Notes: generated by a model not told the origin, from the sequence alone. Numbered from the stretch's first letter, positions 44,200 through 53,132 are shown. The stretch: DNA of 64,000 nt from Variovorax paradoxus (GCF_030811855.1 NZ_JAUSRN010000001.1:896816-960815); one strand, 5' to 3'. Made by a program: numbers and translations.

Positions 44200-44211
44200 T
44201 TTTCTTGAAAA
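44200..44211. promoter_or_regulatory. Short palindrome between amidase and LysR genes
   Basis: TTTTC-TT-GAAAA inverted repeat, centred about 45 bp upstream of the amidase start and about 22 bp upstream of the LysR start, in the 70-bp divergent spacer. A candidate LysR contact site by position. Confidence 0.3.
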
Positions 44212-44227
44212 GGCATATGCACAGCGT

Positions 44228-45127
44228 ATGGCAGCACCTGACTTCAGAACGCTCCGCTACTTCGTGGCTGTCGCCGAGGAACGCAGCGTCGGAAAGGCGG
44301 CGCGTCGGCTCAACATGGCCCAGCCGCCGCTGTCGGTCCACATCAAGAACCTGGAGGCGGCGGTGGGCACACCGCTGTTTCGCAGGGCGGCGCGCGGCAT
44401 GGAAATCACCGACGCCGGCCATGCGCTCTTCCAGCGCGCGAAGGAAGCGCTGCTGCTTGCCAATGAAGGATTCGACGCCGCGCGCGCCATCGGCTCGGGC
44501 AGCCGGGGCCGGCTCACGGTCGGCACCATGGTCGTGCTTTCCTACCTGATGCTGCCTCGCCTGGAGAACGCGCTTCGCGCGAAGCTGCCGGACGTGGAGA
44601 TCAAGTACGTGGAGCTGAATGCCGCCAACAACGTCTCGGCCATCGCCGATTCGCAAGTGTCCGTGGCCATCTGCATTCCGCCCATCGCCCACGCGGGCAT
44701 TGCGGTCGAGCGCATCGGCACTCAGCCCTTGATGCTGGCCGTGCGTGCGGATTCGCCTTTGGCCCGGATGGCCAGCATTCCGCTGGAGCGGCTATCGGGC
44801 ATGCCCCTCATCGGGCTCCCCATGCCCGATGGCGACATCGACAAATCCATCATTGCTTCGATGCTCAGGCGACACGATGTGAGCATGCCGATCGCGCAGC
44901 GCGTGGAGACCATGGTGTCGGCGTTGGCGCTCGTGCTGGCGGGCAGGGGCGTGGCCATCTTGCCCGCCTGCGCGCGTATCGGCCGGCCGCCGGGCGTGGT
45001 GTTCAGGCCCTTGCGCAACGTCGACGCGAAGATGGACATCGCCGTGTGTTGGCGCAGCGATTGGCAGAGCCCTTTGATCGAGCCTTTCCTGGCGTGCGCC
45101 CGCGCGTCTCTGCGCCAGGCGGCCTAG
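44228..45127 (+). CDS. LysR-family transcriptional regulator (CbbR/catabolic type)
   Basis: 299 residues. HTH: FRTLRYFVAVAEERSVGKAARRLNMAQPPLSVHIKNLEAAVGTPLFRR, typical of the CatR/BenM-like branch. The effector domain follows (GRLTVGTMVVLSYLMLPRLENAL). The start at MAAPDFRTL gives a normal N-terminus. Divergent from the amidase unit, its probable target. Converges on the dienelactone hydrolase fusion gene, 16 nt between stops. Confidence 0.92.
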   Translation: MAAPDFRTLRYFVAVAEERSVGKAARRLNMAQPPLSVHIKNLEAAVGTPLFRRAARGMEITDAGHALFQRAKEALLLANEGFDAARAIGSGSRGRLTVGTMVVLSYLMLPRLENALRAKLPDVEIKYVELNAANNVSAIADSQVSVAICIPPIAHAGIAVERIGTQPLMLAVRADSPLARMASIPLERLSGMPLIGLPMPDGDIDKSIIASMLRRHDVSMPIAQRVETMVSALALVLAGRGVAILPACARIGRPPGVVFRPLRNVDAKMDIAVCWRSDWQSPLIEPFLACARASLRQAA

Positions 45128-45143
45128 CCGATAGTGCGTGCTC

Positions 45144-46379
45144 TCATCGCTGTAGCAAGCCGTTCGATGGCAGCGTCTCGTCCAGCAGCTTGCGCGCCGT
45201 CTCGACGCCGGCCACCGGCAGCAGTTTCGGATCGAGCAGGCCCACCTGCACCAAGACGCTGGCCTGGTCCCAGTAGATGTGCTCGTGGTAGAGCTTGTCG
45301 CCGCGGAACTTGACCACCGCCAGCAACGGAATTTCCACCCGCTTTCCGGTCGGAGGAACGCCCGGCAGCATCCAGGGGATTTCCGTGGTGTGCGTGAAGC
45401 AGAACAGCATCTCGTCGACCACTTGCGTGGCGCCCACGGTGCGCGAGACCGGCACCAGGGAGGTATCGGGCGGATTGCTGTTGACGAAGTGGTTCGTGTA
45501 GAAGTGGTGCAGCGCCTTGTAGCCCACGCCGCCGGTCATGGTCGGAATGTGGTTGACGTACGGCTCCGGCACCATCGTTTGCATCGTGTCGTCGACATTG
45601 CGCGTGCTGAACTCGTATTCGCAGTGCTTGTCCCATAGCGCGGCCAGGTCGTGATGCGGGCCGATGGCCGACTTGAGCGTGGCGATGCTGCGCTCGTGGG
45701 CCATGAGCGCCGAAGGGCGGTGGTAGTGCTCGCCGCCCGTGCGTGCAAAGGCGTGGTCGACACCCGGGTACACGTGAACCTCGACGTTCGGCCGGCCGCG
45801 CAGCGTCTGCACGATGCGTTCGCGCGCTTCGGGTGGACAGAAGCCGTCGAGCTCCGCCACATGCAGGGCGAGCCGGCAGCGGATGTTGTCGGCCTCGTCC
45901 AGCGCCGCATCGATGCCCACGCCGTAGTAGCCGACGGCGACGTCCGCGTCGGTGCGGCACGCCGCCAGGTAGGCCAGCTTGCCGCCCAGGCAGAAACCGA
46001 GCACGCCGACCTTGGCGTCCTGGACTTCGGGCCGCTGGCGCAGCGTGCTGATGGAAGCCTGGATGTCTTCCATGCCACGGGCCTCGTCAAAGCCCTGGTA
46101 CAGCGCGAATGCACGCTGCCAGTCGTCCGGCGAGTAGCCGAGCTCGACGTCGGGCTGCTGGCGCCAGAACAGGTCGGGCACCAGCACGACGTAGCCTTCC
46201 TCGGCGTAGTAGTCGGCCACCTCGCGCATCGTTGCATTCACACCGAAGATCTCCTGCGCGAGCACCAGGCCCGGGCCGCTGCCTGAGCGCGGCACGGCAA
46301 GGTAGCCGCTGAAACTGCCGCTGCCGTCGGTGGCCGGGATGCGGATTCGGGGCGTAGCGCCGGGTGCTTTTTCCTGCAT
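45144..46379 (-). CDS. Dienelactone hydrolase fused to NTF2/SnoaL-like domain
   Basis: 411 residues, about twice the normal dienelactone hydrolase. Residues 1-240 form the DLH alpha/beta-hydrolase with complete triad: Cys130 (GFCLGG), Asp178 (ELDGFCP) and His209 (GVDHAFAR). Residues about 250-411 form a SnoaL/NTF2-like cone (LWDKHCEYEFSTRNVDDTMQTM, HTTEIPWMLPG, YHEHIYWDQASVLVQVGLLDP). The start at MQEKAPG has GGAG 9 nt upstream. Probably last gene of the SDR-styA1-styA2B operon. The fused domain may bind or isomerise the lactone or an epoxide-derived product. Confidence 0.87.
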   Translation of the reverse strand: MQEKAPGATPRIRIPATDGSGSFSGYLAVPRSGSGPGLVLAQEIFGVNATMREVADYYAEEGYVVLVPDLFWRQQPDVELGYSPDDWQRAFALYQGFDEARGMEDIQASISTLRQRPEVQDAKVGVLGFCLGGKLAYLAACRTDADVAVGYYGVGIDAALDEADNIRCRLALHVAELDGFCPPEARERIVQTLRGRPNVEVHVYPGVDHAFARTGGEHYHRPSALMAHERSIATLKSAIGPHHDLAALWDKHCEYEFSTRNVDDTMQTMVPEPYVNHIPTMTGGVGYKALHHFYTNHFVNSNPPDTSLVPVSRTVGATQVVDEMLFCFTHTTEIPWMLPGVPPTGKRVEIPLLAVVKFRGDKLYHEHIYWDQASVLVQVGLLDPKLLPVAGVETARKLLDETLPSNGLLQR

Positions 46380-46422
46380 GTGAACTGCTCCGTTCAAGGG
46401 TGGGAGGGTGCGGGCCATGCGT

Positions 46423-48156
46423 TCATTGCACGCATTCCGGGTGTCGCGTCGTCACCTGGTAGTAGCCCGAATGAAAAACCAGCGGCTCGCCATCGAAGCG
46501 GTCGTAGCGCTCGACTTCACCGATGAAGATCAGGTGGTCGCCGCCATCGTACTGCTTCACGTTGCGGCAGATGAACCGGGCGATGACGCCATTCAGCAGC
46601 GGCACGCCGGCCGCGCCTTCGCAGCATTCGACCCCGCCGAACTTGTCCGCCTGCGGTGTCGAGAACTGCCGCGACAGGTGATGCTGGTTGGCCGCCAGCA
46701 CGTTGATCGCGAAATGGCTGGCGCCGGTGAAGTCGGCCACGCTCGGCGCCTGCCGGGCCAGGCTCCATAGCACCAGCGGCGGGTCCAGCGAGACCGACGA
46801 GAACGAATTGGCGGTCATGCCCACGCGGCGGCCGTCGATGGACCGGGTTGTGATGACGGTCACGCCGGTGGTGAACTGTCCGAGCGCCTTGCGGAAGTCG
46901 CGCCGGTCGAAGCGGTCGCAAGCCGCCTCGCGCGCCCGGGTTTCCAGGAAGCGGTCTGCCTCGGCGGCATCGAACCACCAGGGTGCGAAAACGCGCGGGT
47001 CGTCGAAGCCGTTGGCGATGGTGCTCGCAACCGCGGTCAGATGGCTCGCGCTCTGCAGCAGCTTCTGCAAGTGCGGCGTCGGCGGTGCGAGCAGGCTGTG
47101 GGTCCAACAGGTGGCCCAGCGGGCATAGCCTTCCCAATAGCGGTCGAAGGTCGCCTGCATCCACGCCGCGTCGAACGGTGCATCGCCGTGTTCGAAGATC
47201 CGTTTCAGGTAGATGTCGGCGCACTTGGCCGCGTTGTTGGAGCCCTGGCCGGTGATCGGATCGTTGAGCACCACCACGTCGGCCAGGCCCAGCACGCGGC
47301 GTCCCGAAGGCAACGTGGCCACCGGTTTGCGCACCGTCGGCGCGAAGCGGCCCGTGAGGATGCCGTTGTCGTCGGTCAGCTCGATGTCGGTGCAGCGTTC
47401 TGCTTCCCAGGGCAGGAAGGTGTCGAGAATCCGCTTGCTGCGCGCGAGATGCTCCTGCGGCGTCTTCACGTCCGCCCAGCAATCCATCGGGCCGCCCGGC
47501 ACACCCTCGAACACCATGATCTCGCAGGGGCCCGTGGTGGTCAGCGCCGGGAACACGAAGTATTCGCCGACTCCGGGGATCAGGTTGAAGCACACGCGCG
47601 CATGGGGCAGGGCGGGCTTCATTCCCTTCACATAGGTGAGTGCCAATGCACGCTGGGGCTGGTCGAATGGCGAGCGTTCGGTGTCGCGCTCGAACAGTTG
47701 CGAAATCTCGCCCTTGCCACTGGCGACGACCACGAGGTCATACGCCGCCGCGCAGGCTTCCAGCGCGGCAAGCCCGACGTCCTGCAGCACCAGCCGGCCG
47801 CCACGCTTCTCGAACTCGGCCATCCAGGCGGGTATCTTGAGGCGCTGGTCGACCGACTGCGCGGGCCCGTCGAGCCGTGCGCTCCATTCGATGGCCTTGC
47901 CGCCTTCCGGGTTGCGCACTGCGAAGCCAATGCCTTCCACGGCGGGGCATTCGTCGGCCCACCAGTCCAGTTCCAGTTCGCGCTCGGTCTGCAGTGCAGT
48001 CTCGAACATGCACTGGCTGGACATCACCGGTCCTTCGAAGATCTCTTTTGCTGTGCGGTTCGAAAAAACCGTCACCTCGTACCGCGCGCGCTGCAGGCCG
48101 AGCGCGAGTTGCATGCCGGACTGCCCGGCGCCGACGATGGCCACGCGTCGCTTCAT
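46423..48156 (-). CDS. styA2B: Self-sufficient styrene-monooxygenase-type flavoprotein fused to flavin reductase (StyA2B)
   Basis: 577 residues. The N-terminal part (1 to about 410) is a StyA-like FAD monooxygenase with Rossmann GxGxxG (RVAIVGAGQSGMQLALGL) and the FAD-site segment VVVLNDPITGQGSNNAAKCAD. The C-terminal part (about 415-577) is a StyB-like NAD(P)H:flavin reductase (FRKALGQFTTGVTVITTRS, GMTANSFSSVSLDPPLVLWSL). Such natural fusions are known as StyA2B in Rhodococcus opacus 1CP and Variovorax paradoxus EPS. There the pair with StyA1 performs epoxidation or, in Variovorax, mainly sulfoxidation. The styA1 gene lies 14 nt upstream. Confidence 0.93.
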   Translation of the reverse strand: MKRRVAIVGAGQSGMQLALGLQRARYEVTVFSNRTAKEIFEGPVMSSQCMFETALQTERELELDWWADECPAVEGIGFAVRNPEGGKAIEWSARLDGPAQSVDQRLKIPAWMAEFEKRGGRLVLQDVGLAALEACAAAYDLVVVASGKGEISQLFERDTERSPFDQPQRALALTYVKGMKPALPHARVCFNLIPGVGEYFVFPALTTTGPCEIMVFEGVPGGPMDCWADVKTPQEHLARSKRILDTFLPWEAERCTDIELTDDNGILTGRFAPTVRKPVATLPSGRRVLGLADVVVLNDPITGQGSNNAAKCADIYLKRIFEHGDAPFDAAWMQATFDRYWEGYARWATCWTHSLLAPPTPHLQKLLQSASHLTAVASTIANGFDDPRVFAPWWFDAAEADRFLETRAREAACDRFDRRDFRKALGQFTTGVTVITTRSIDGRRVGMTANSFSSVSLDPPLVLWSLARQAPSVADFTGASHFAINVLAANQHHLSRQFSTPQADKFGGVECCEGAAGVPLLNGVIARFICRNVKQYDGGDHLIFIGEVERYDRFDGEPLVFHSGYYQVTTRHPECVQ

Positions 48157-48170
48157 GCTTTCACTCCTTG

Positions 48171-49409
48171 CTACGCGACGGCCGCGCAGGTTTCGATGTA
48201 GCGGTCCGCTTCCGCGGGATCCGCAAACCACGGAAAGAAGGTGCGCGGATCGTCGAAGCCGTTGGCGAAGGCGCTGGCCAGCGGCGGCATGGCGCCGGCG
48301 CTGCCGAGCAGCTTGAGCACATGGGGCGGTGGCGGCGTCAGCAGCATGTTGGTCCATTGCGTGACCCACTGCGCGTAGCCGAACCAGTAGCGGTCGAAGG
48401 TCTGCTGCATCCACGCCGCATCGGCCGCGCCATTGCCGCGCGCAAGGATGCTCTTCAGATAGGTATCGGCGCATTTGGCCGCGTTGTTGGAGCCCTGGCC
48501 GGTGATCGGATCGTTGAGCACCACCACGTCGGCCAGGCCCAGCACGCGGCGCCCCGAAGGCAGCGTGGCCACCGGTTTGCGCACCGTCGGCGCGAAGCGG
48601 CCCGCGAGGATGCCGTTGTCGTCGGTCAGCTCGATGTTCCCGCAACGCGCGGCTTCCCATGGCGCGAAGGTGTCGAGAATCCGCTTGCTGCGCGCGAGGT
48701 GCTCTTGCGGCGTCTTCACGTCCGCCCAGCAGTCCATCGGGCCGCCCGGCACGCCCTCGAACACCATGATCTCGCAAGGCCCCGTGGTGGTCAGCGCCGG
48801 GAACACGAAGTATTCGCCCACGCCCGGAATGAGGTTGAAAGACACCGCGGAGAAAGGCGCGCGTGGCGTCATTCCCTTCACATAGGTCAGCGCCAATGCA
48901 CGCTGCGGTTTGTCGAAGCTGGACTTGTGGGCGTCGCGCTCGAAGAGCTTCGAAATCTCGCCCTTGCCGCTGGCAACCAGCGTGAGATCGTGGCTTTGGG
49001 TGCAGGCCTCGAGTTCGTCGATGCCAGCGTCCTTGAAGACCAGTTCGCCGCCCTTCTTCTGGAACAGGTCCATCCAGGCGGGAATCTTCACGCGCTGGTC
49101 GACCGACTGCGCGCTCGAATTCAGCCGCGCGGTCCAATCGATGGCCTTGTCGCCCTTTTGCTCGGGGTGCGGCACCGCCAGCCCGATGCCATCCACCGTG
49201 GGGCAGTCCTGCGCCCAGAGGTCCAGGCCCAGGTCACGCTCGATCTGCAGCGAGGTGTGGAACATGCACTGGCTCGACATGACCTTGCCATGGCGGATGT
49301 CCTCGCCCGTGCGGTTGCTGAACATCGTGACCTCGTAGCCTGCTGCGAGCAGTCCGAGACCCAGTTGCAGGCCCGACTGGCCCGCGCCGACGATGGCGAT
49401 TCGCTTCAT
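48171..49409 (-). CDS. styA1: Styrene-monooxygenase-type FAD oxygenase subunit (StyA1)
   Basis: 412-residue stand-alone StyA-like oxygenase. GxGxxG motif IAIVGAGQSGLQLGLGL, central LIPGVGEYFVFPALTTTGPCEIMVFEGVPGGPMDCWADVKTPQEHLARSKRIL nearly identical to that in the fusion protein next door, and VVVLNDPITGQGSNNAAKCAD. It would take reduced FAD from the reductase domain of StyA2B. The DNA of the two genes is strikingly alike in the middle third, which suggests tandem duplication with possible gene conversion. Confidence 0.93.
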   Translation of the reverse strand: MKRIAIVGAGQSGLQLGLGLLAAGYEVTMFSNRTGEDIRHGKVMSSQCMFHTSLQIERDLGLDLWAQDCPTVDGIGLAVPHPEQKGDKAIDWTARLNSSAQSVDQRVKIPAWMDLFQKKGGELVFKDAGIDELEACTQSHDLTLVASGKGEISKLFERDAHKSSFDKPQRALALTYVKGMTPRAPFSAVSFNLIPGVGEYFVFPALTTTGPCEIMVFEGVPGGPMDCWADVKTPQEHLARSKRILDTFAPWEAARCGNIELTDDNGILAGRFAPTVRKPVATLPSGRRVLGLADVVVLNDPITGQGSNNAAKCADTYLKSILARGNGAADAAWMQQTFDRYWFGYAQWVTQWTNMLLTPPPPHVLKLLGSAGAMPPLASAFANGFDDPRTFFPWFADPAEADRYIETCAAVA

Positions 49410-49437
49410 TGCTTGCTCCTTGATGCTCCGTTCGGAG

Positions 49438-50229
49438 CTAGTCCATCAACTTGGGAATGGCGGGCACGGCCTGCTCGGGACCCATGGCGGCATAGCCGCC
49501 GTCCACCGCGTAATCGGAACCGGTCACAAAGCTCGCATGGTCCGAACAGAGAAACAGCACCACCTGCGCCACCTCGTCCGGATCGCCGACGCGCCCGAGC
49601 AGATGAAAGGGCGCGGCCACGCGGTCGGTCTTGGCGCGGTCGCCGCCGCTGAGCCGGTCCATCACGGCCGACCATGTCCAGCCTGGCGACACGCTGTTCA
49701 CGCGGATGCGGTCCGGCGCCAGGTCCATCGCCATGTTGCGGGTGAGCTGCGCCATGGCGGCCTTGCTCACCGGATAGAGCCAGCGCCCGGTTTGCGCCAC
49801 GCGCGAAGAGATGCTCGTGAAATTGACCACCGCCCCGCCACCGGCCGCGACCATGTGGGGGTGCACCGCCTGCAGCATGGCCACTGCGCTTGCCACGTTC
49901 ACGTTGAACGAAGCGAGCCAGTCGGCGCGCGGCGACTTGAAGCCGTCGTCCAGGTAGGAGCACGCCAGGTTGATGAGAAAGTGCACACCGCCGTGCCGCG
50001 TGGCCGCCTGCGCCACGCAAGCCTGCACCTGCGCGTCGTCGGTGATGTCGGTGCGCACGAAGTGCACCCCGGTGCCGAGCGAATCCGCCAGCACCTGGCC
50101 GTTGTCGGCATCGATGTCGGCGATGACGACCTTCACACCCGCCGCGTGCATCGCGCGCACCACACCCGCGCCGATCAGCGTGGAGCCACCGGTGACGATG
50201 GCGCTCTTGCCTTCGAGTCCCTTGAACAT
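49438..50229 (-). CDS. Short-chain dehydrogenase/reductase
   Basis: 263-residue classical SDR: cofactor loop SAIVTGGSTLIGAGVVRAM, acidic NAD-selective residue (VVIADIDADNG), catalytic Ser (VNFTSISS), YxxxK (WLYPVSKAA) and the PGW region (SVSPGWTWSAVM). The normally NNAG-like motif reads NLACSY. First gene of the operon with styA1, styA2B and the hydrolase fusion, so it may oxidise the alcohol product or precursor of the monooxygenase substrate. Confidence 0.92.
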   Translation of the reverse strand: MFKGLEGKSAIVTGGSTLIGAGVVRAMHAAGVKVVIADIDADNGQVLADSLGTGVHFVRTDITDDAQVQACVAQAATRHGGVHFLINLACSYLDDGFKSPRADWLASFNVNVASAVAMLQAVHPHMVAAGGGAVVNFTSISSRVAQTGRWLYPVSKAAMAQLTRNMAMDLAPDRIRVNSVSPGWTWSAVMDRLSGGDRAKTDRVAAPFHLLGRVGDPDEVAQVVLFLCSDHASFVTGSDYAVDGGYAAMGPEQAVPAIPKLMD

Positions 50230-50256
50230 GACGTTTGCTCTCCTCGGTTGATCAGG

Positions 50257-50273
50257 CAGGCCGGGTTGGCCTG
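50257..50273 (-). promoter_or_regulatory. Hairpin/palindrome in leader of SDR-sty operon
   Basis: CAGGCC-GGGTT-GGCCTG inverted repeat 28 nt upstream of the SDR start, within the 180-bp divergent spacer shared with the AraC gene. Could be an operator half or a 5'-leader hairpin. Confidence 0.3.
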
Positions 50274-50409
50274 TAAAGAGAACGTTATGGGAGAGCAGGC
50301 CCTTGGCGAATCCCGCAAACGCAAGGCCGTGTCCCTGGCGCGCAGGTTTTTATCGAGGGCTGGTCCGAATTGTGGGCGGGGATGGTTTTTGCTAGGGTGC
50401 CTTGGCCCC

Positions 50410-51408
50410 ATGGACACCGCCACGACTCCACCGCTGCCGCTGCAGCGCTACCGGCTTTTCGAGAGCCACGACATGGACGAGGCCCGCGAAAGTGTGGCAC
50501 GCGTGTTCTGTCCGCACGGGCTGGTCATGCTGCGGCCCCGCACCGAGCTCGATGCCTGCCATCACAGCGCGCGCCTTCATCGGGACGTGAGCCTCAACTA
50601 TGTGCAATACGGCCCCGGCGTGCAGATCGACCCCGGCTACCTGCAGGATTTCTTCCTGTTGCAGATTCCGTTGCGCGGCGGCGCCGAGATCCGCTGCGGC
50701 GCGCAGCATGTGGACGCGACGCCTCGCCTTGCCTCGCTGCCTTCGCCGACCGAGCTGCTGTCGATGCGCTGGGCCGACGACAGCCCGCACCTGATCGTGC
50801 AGCTGTCGCGTTCCGCGCTGCTCTCCCGGCTCGAAGCCTTGCTCCAGGCGCCCGTCAGGCAGCCGCTGGTGTTCGACCTTGGCGTGCCGCTCGATAACCC
50901 CGCCCTCGCGCCCATGGTGCACTTCATCGACTATCTGCGGCTCACGCTCGACGCCGGCAACGCACTGCAGGCCGGCGGTCGCCTGGCCGAGCATGCCGAG
51001 GAGTACCTGATGGCCAGCCTTTTGATGTCGGCGAGGCACAACCACTCGTGCGCCCTGGCGGGCGACGCGCAGCGCAGCCTGCTGCCGCGCGTGGTCCGCA
51101 GGGCACAGGAATACATGGCGGCGCATGTCGAGCAACCCTTGTCGCTGGCCGACGTCTGCCGCGAAGTCGGTTGCAGCGCGCGTGCGCTGCAATTGGCGTT
51201 TCGCCAGCATGCGGGCCTGGGCCCGATGGAGTTCCTGCGCGAGCTGCGCCTGGACAAGGTGCGCGCCGAGCTGCGGGTGCCGGGCCATGGCGGCGTGCGC
51301 GACGTTGCGCAAAAATATGGTTTTCTCCACATGGGTCACTTTGCGGCGCAATACCGAACCCGCTTCGGCGAACGACCCTCGGAAACGCGAACGCAGCGAG
51401 CCTTCTGA
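50410..51408 (+). CDS. AraC-family transcriptional regulator of the sty operon
   Basis: 332 residues. AraC_binding_2-like N-terminal domain (HHSARLHRDVSLNYVQYGPGVQIDPGYLQDFFLLQIPLRGGAEI) and a C-terminal double HTH (LSLADVCREVGCSARALQLAFRQHAGLGPMEFLRELRLDKVRAEL; VAQKYGFLHMGHFAAQYRTRFGERPSE). This is the XylS/FeaR-like architecture common for regulators of aromatic catabolism. Divergent from SDR-styA1-styA2B, its likely target. Confidence 0.9.
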   Translation: MDTATTPPLPLQRYRLFESHDMDEARESVARVFCPHGLVMLRPRTELDACHHSARLHRDVSLNYVQYGPGVQIDPGYLQDFFLLQIPLRGGAEIRCGAQHVDATPRLASLPSPTELLSMRWADDSPHLIVQLSRSALLSRLEALLQAPVRQPLVFDLGVPLDNPALAPMVHFIDYLRLTLDAGNALQAGGRLAEHAEEYLMASLLMSARHNHSCALAGDAQRSLLPRVVRRAQEYMAAHVEQPLSLADVCREVGCSARALQLAFRQHAGLGPMEFLRELRLDKVRAELRVPGHGGVRDVAQKYGFLHMGHFAAQYRTRFGERPSETRTQRAF

Positions 51409-51458
51409 CGCATGACCGTTGCAGGTCTGATCGAAAACACGTGCTCGCGCGTGCCCGC

Positions 51459-51950
51459 ATGAGCGCAAGCCCCGCCATCCAGGACCCCGACCTGTTGCGC
51501 CGCCTTCTGCGCGCCAAAGACCGCATGGACGCCGCATCGCACGAGGAGTGGCCCGTCGGGCGGCTGGCGCAGGTGAGTGGCGTGTCCGAGGCCCACTTCG
51601 CGCGGTCGTTCAAGCAGGCCTTCGGCATCCCGCCGCACCGCTACCTGCTCACGCGGCGCATCGAGCGCGCAATGGCGCTGCTGCGCGACACCGACCTGCC
51701 CATCACCGACATTGCCTTCGACACGGGCTGGGCGAGCCTGGGCACCTTTGGGCGCACCTTCCGCGACATCACCGGTGAAAGCCCGAGCGCGGTCCGCGCG
51801 CGCGGCAAGCCGGCGGCGCACGAGATCGGCCGCGTACCCGTTTGCATCGCCAACGCCGCGCGCCGGCCCGATCTCACGACCGCAGTTTCGGAGAAGCGGC
51901 GCCTCGAGGCCGGCGGTACAAACGAGTCCCAACAACAGGAGAGTCCATGA
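51459..51950 (+). CDS. Short AraC-family regulator (HTH only)
   Basis: 163 residues, lacking a ligand domain. The double HTH covers residues about 30-120 (WPVGRLAQVSGVSEAHFARSFKQAFGIPPHRYLLTRRIERAMALLRDTDLPITDIAFDTGWASLGTFGRTFRDITGESP), followed by a 45-residue polar tail. It overlaps the VOC gene by ATGA, so the two are coupled. Stand-alone AraC domains usually respond through abundance or a partner protein. Probably regulates itself and the VOC gene. Confidence 0.9.
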   Translation: MSASPAIQDPDLLRRLLRAKDRMDAASHEEWPVGRLAQVSGVSEAHFARSFKQAFGIPPHRYLLTRRIERAMALLRDTDLPITDIAFDTGWASLGTFGRTFRDITGESPSAVRARGKPAAHEIGRVPVCIANAARRPDLTTAVSEKRRLEAGGTNESQQQESP

Positions 51951-52357
51951 AAGAGGGTATTGAAGTCGTCGGTTTGTACGTGCGCGATCAAGACGAGGCG
52001 CTGGCGTTTTATGTGGAGAAGATCGGTTTCCGCGTCCATACGGACGTGAAGAACGGCGACTACCGCTGGCTCACGGTGCAGCACCCGGAGCAGCCGTCGT
52101 TTCAGCTCGGCCTGGTCACGCCTGGGCCGCCGGTGCTCGATGCAGCGACCGCGCAAGCCGTGCGCGCCCTCGTGGCCAAAGGCGCGATGCCGCCGCTCGT
52201 GCTGACGGTGGCCGACTGCCGCGCTGCCTACGACCGCATGCTTGCCGCCGGGGTGGTGTTCACGCAGGAGCCGGTGGACCGCTTCGGTACGGTGGACGCC
52301 GGCTTTCGCGACCCGTCGGGCAACGGCTGGAAAATGATTCAGGGGCGCGAGCGTTGA
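51947..52357 (+). CDS. VOC-family (glyoxalase/bleomycin resistance-like) protein
   Basis: 136 residues, two beta-alpha-beta-beta-beta modules: VVGLYVRDQDEALAFYVEKIGFRVHTD and PLVLTVADCRAAYDRMLAAGVVFTQEP...FRDPSGNGWKMIQ. The Glu and His metal positions of glyoxalase I are not obviously all present. ACAGGAG precedes the ATG. The coupled AraC gene upstream suggests a stress- or ligand-inducible pair. Substrate unknown. Confidence 0.9.
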   Translation: MKEGIEVVGLYVRDQDEALAFYVEKIGFRVHTDVKNGDYRWLTVQHPEQPSFQLGLVTPGPPVLDAATAQAVRALVAKGAMPPLVLTVADCRAAYDRMLAAGVVFTQEPVDRFGTVDAGFRDPSGNGWKMIQGRER

Positions 52358-52731
52358 AACACCGGGACGTGCACGTCCCATTTTTGCGCGGAGCCCGCGG
52401 TCCGGGTGCATTCCACCGCGATGACCCGGCGGCTGCGTTTCAGTAGTTTGCTTTCGGCACTGGTGTCGAACCACCAGATCTCATGCCACCGTGCCTTTAG
52501 GGCGACGGCACATCGAGGAACGAGAACTTTCAGATTCGGATCCAGCGCCGCCCATTCGCTCTGGGGGTTTCTTGCGTTCTCCTGGGCCACGAAATTGCGC
52601 GCTTCCTCCCGGATCTCGTACAAGCCGTGCACCGCGTCGTTGGAACGCATGTCCTCGATGCTCGTCGACGAAAAGCAGTGTGTCGCCCAAATGAGCAGAC
52701 ACAAGGGCAGAAGGTTGTGATGGTTGTGCAT
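52339..52731 (-). CDS. Hypothetical secreted protein
   Basis: 130 residues with a signal-peptide-like start (HNHHNLLPLCLLIWATHCFSS). The mature part has two Cys residues (LVPRCAVALKARWHEIWWFDTS, VIAVECTRTAGSAQKWDV) that could form a disulphide. I do not recognise a family. Its 3' end overlaps the VOC gene end by 19 nt in convergent orientation. Codon use is less GC-rich than in the preceding genes; it sits at the edge of the atypical region. Confidence 0.6.
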   Translation of the reverse strand: MHNHHNLLPLCLLIWATHCFSSTSIEDMRSNDAVHGLYEIREEARNFVAQENARNPQSEWAALDPNLKVLVPRCAVALKARWHEIWWFDTSAESKLLKRSRRVIAVECTRTAGSAQKWDVHVPVFQRSRP

Positions 52732-53132
52732 GCAGTTCGCGCTGAGGTGTTTTGGTTAACGGACCGCTGCTGCGATCACAAGTGTCGACTGTCAGAAGGA
52801 TTGAGTCCCGCGTCCCATGGAGTCAAATACTTGCGCGCCGATCAATCACCGCGCTAGGAAACCGTTGTTTTACTTTGGTTGGAATTCTCTGGGGTTTGTC
52901 CCCTTAAGTTTGGAATTTAGCGGCTAAATTGCGACCTCGACGCCCTCGCGCAGGCCCGCTCGAATGGCAATAGTGAACGGCTGAATTCGGCCAAGACTGG
53001 CCGGTCGCCTTCCCGGCACAATGCGGCTGGAAGCGGTCGTTGCGACTCCCCAGTGCCGCAATGGCGGCAGAACTCAACACGGTCGACCCTGACACCGCCG
53101 ACGAGACCTTCGCTGCAGTTTGCGCTCGGGCT
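52732..53132. other. 400-bp intergenic region at the edge of the atypical region
   Basis: No supported gene. AT-rich relative to its surroundings. It holds two TTGGAATT direct repeats (about 52880 and 52911) around a GGGG-TTTGT-CCCC hairpin, and the first copy of the intergenic repeat family at 52979-53009. It also has a second GCGGCTGGAAGCGG-like partial copy at about 53024. Confidence 0.5.
52979..53009 (+). repeat. Intergenic repeat family, copy 1
   Basis: CGGCTGAATTCGGCCAAGAC then TGGCCGGTCGCCT. It matches the last copy (63738-63770) over 33 nt with about five mismatches, although 10.7 kb apart. Lies just past the 3' end of the minus-strand NmrA gene. Confidence 0.7.

Noticed and set aside
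52870..52925. IS-element end with terminal repeats
   Set aside because: TTGGAATT repeats and a short hairpin are present, but no transposase remnant or target duplication could be seen.
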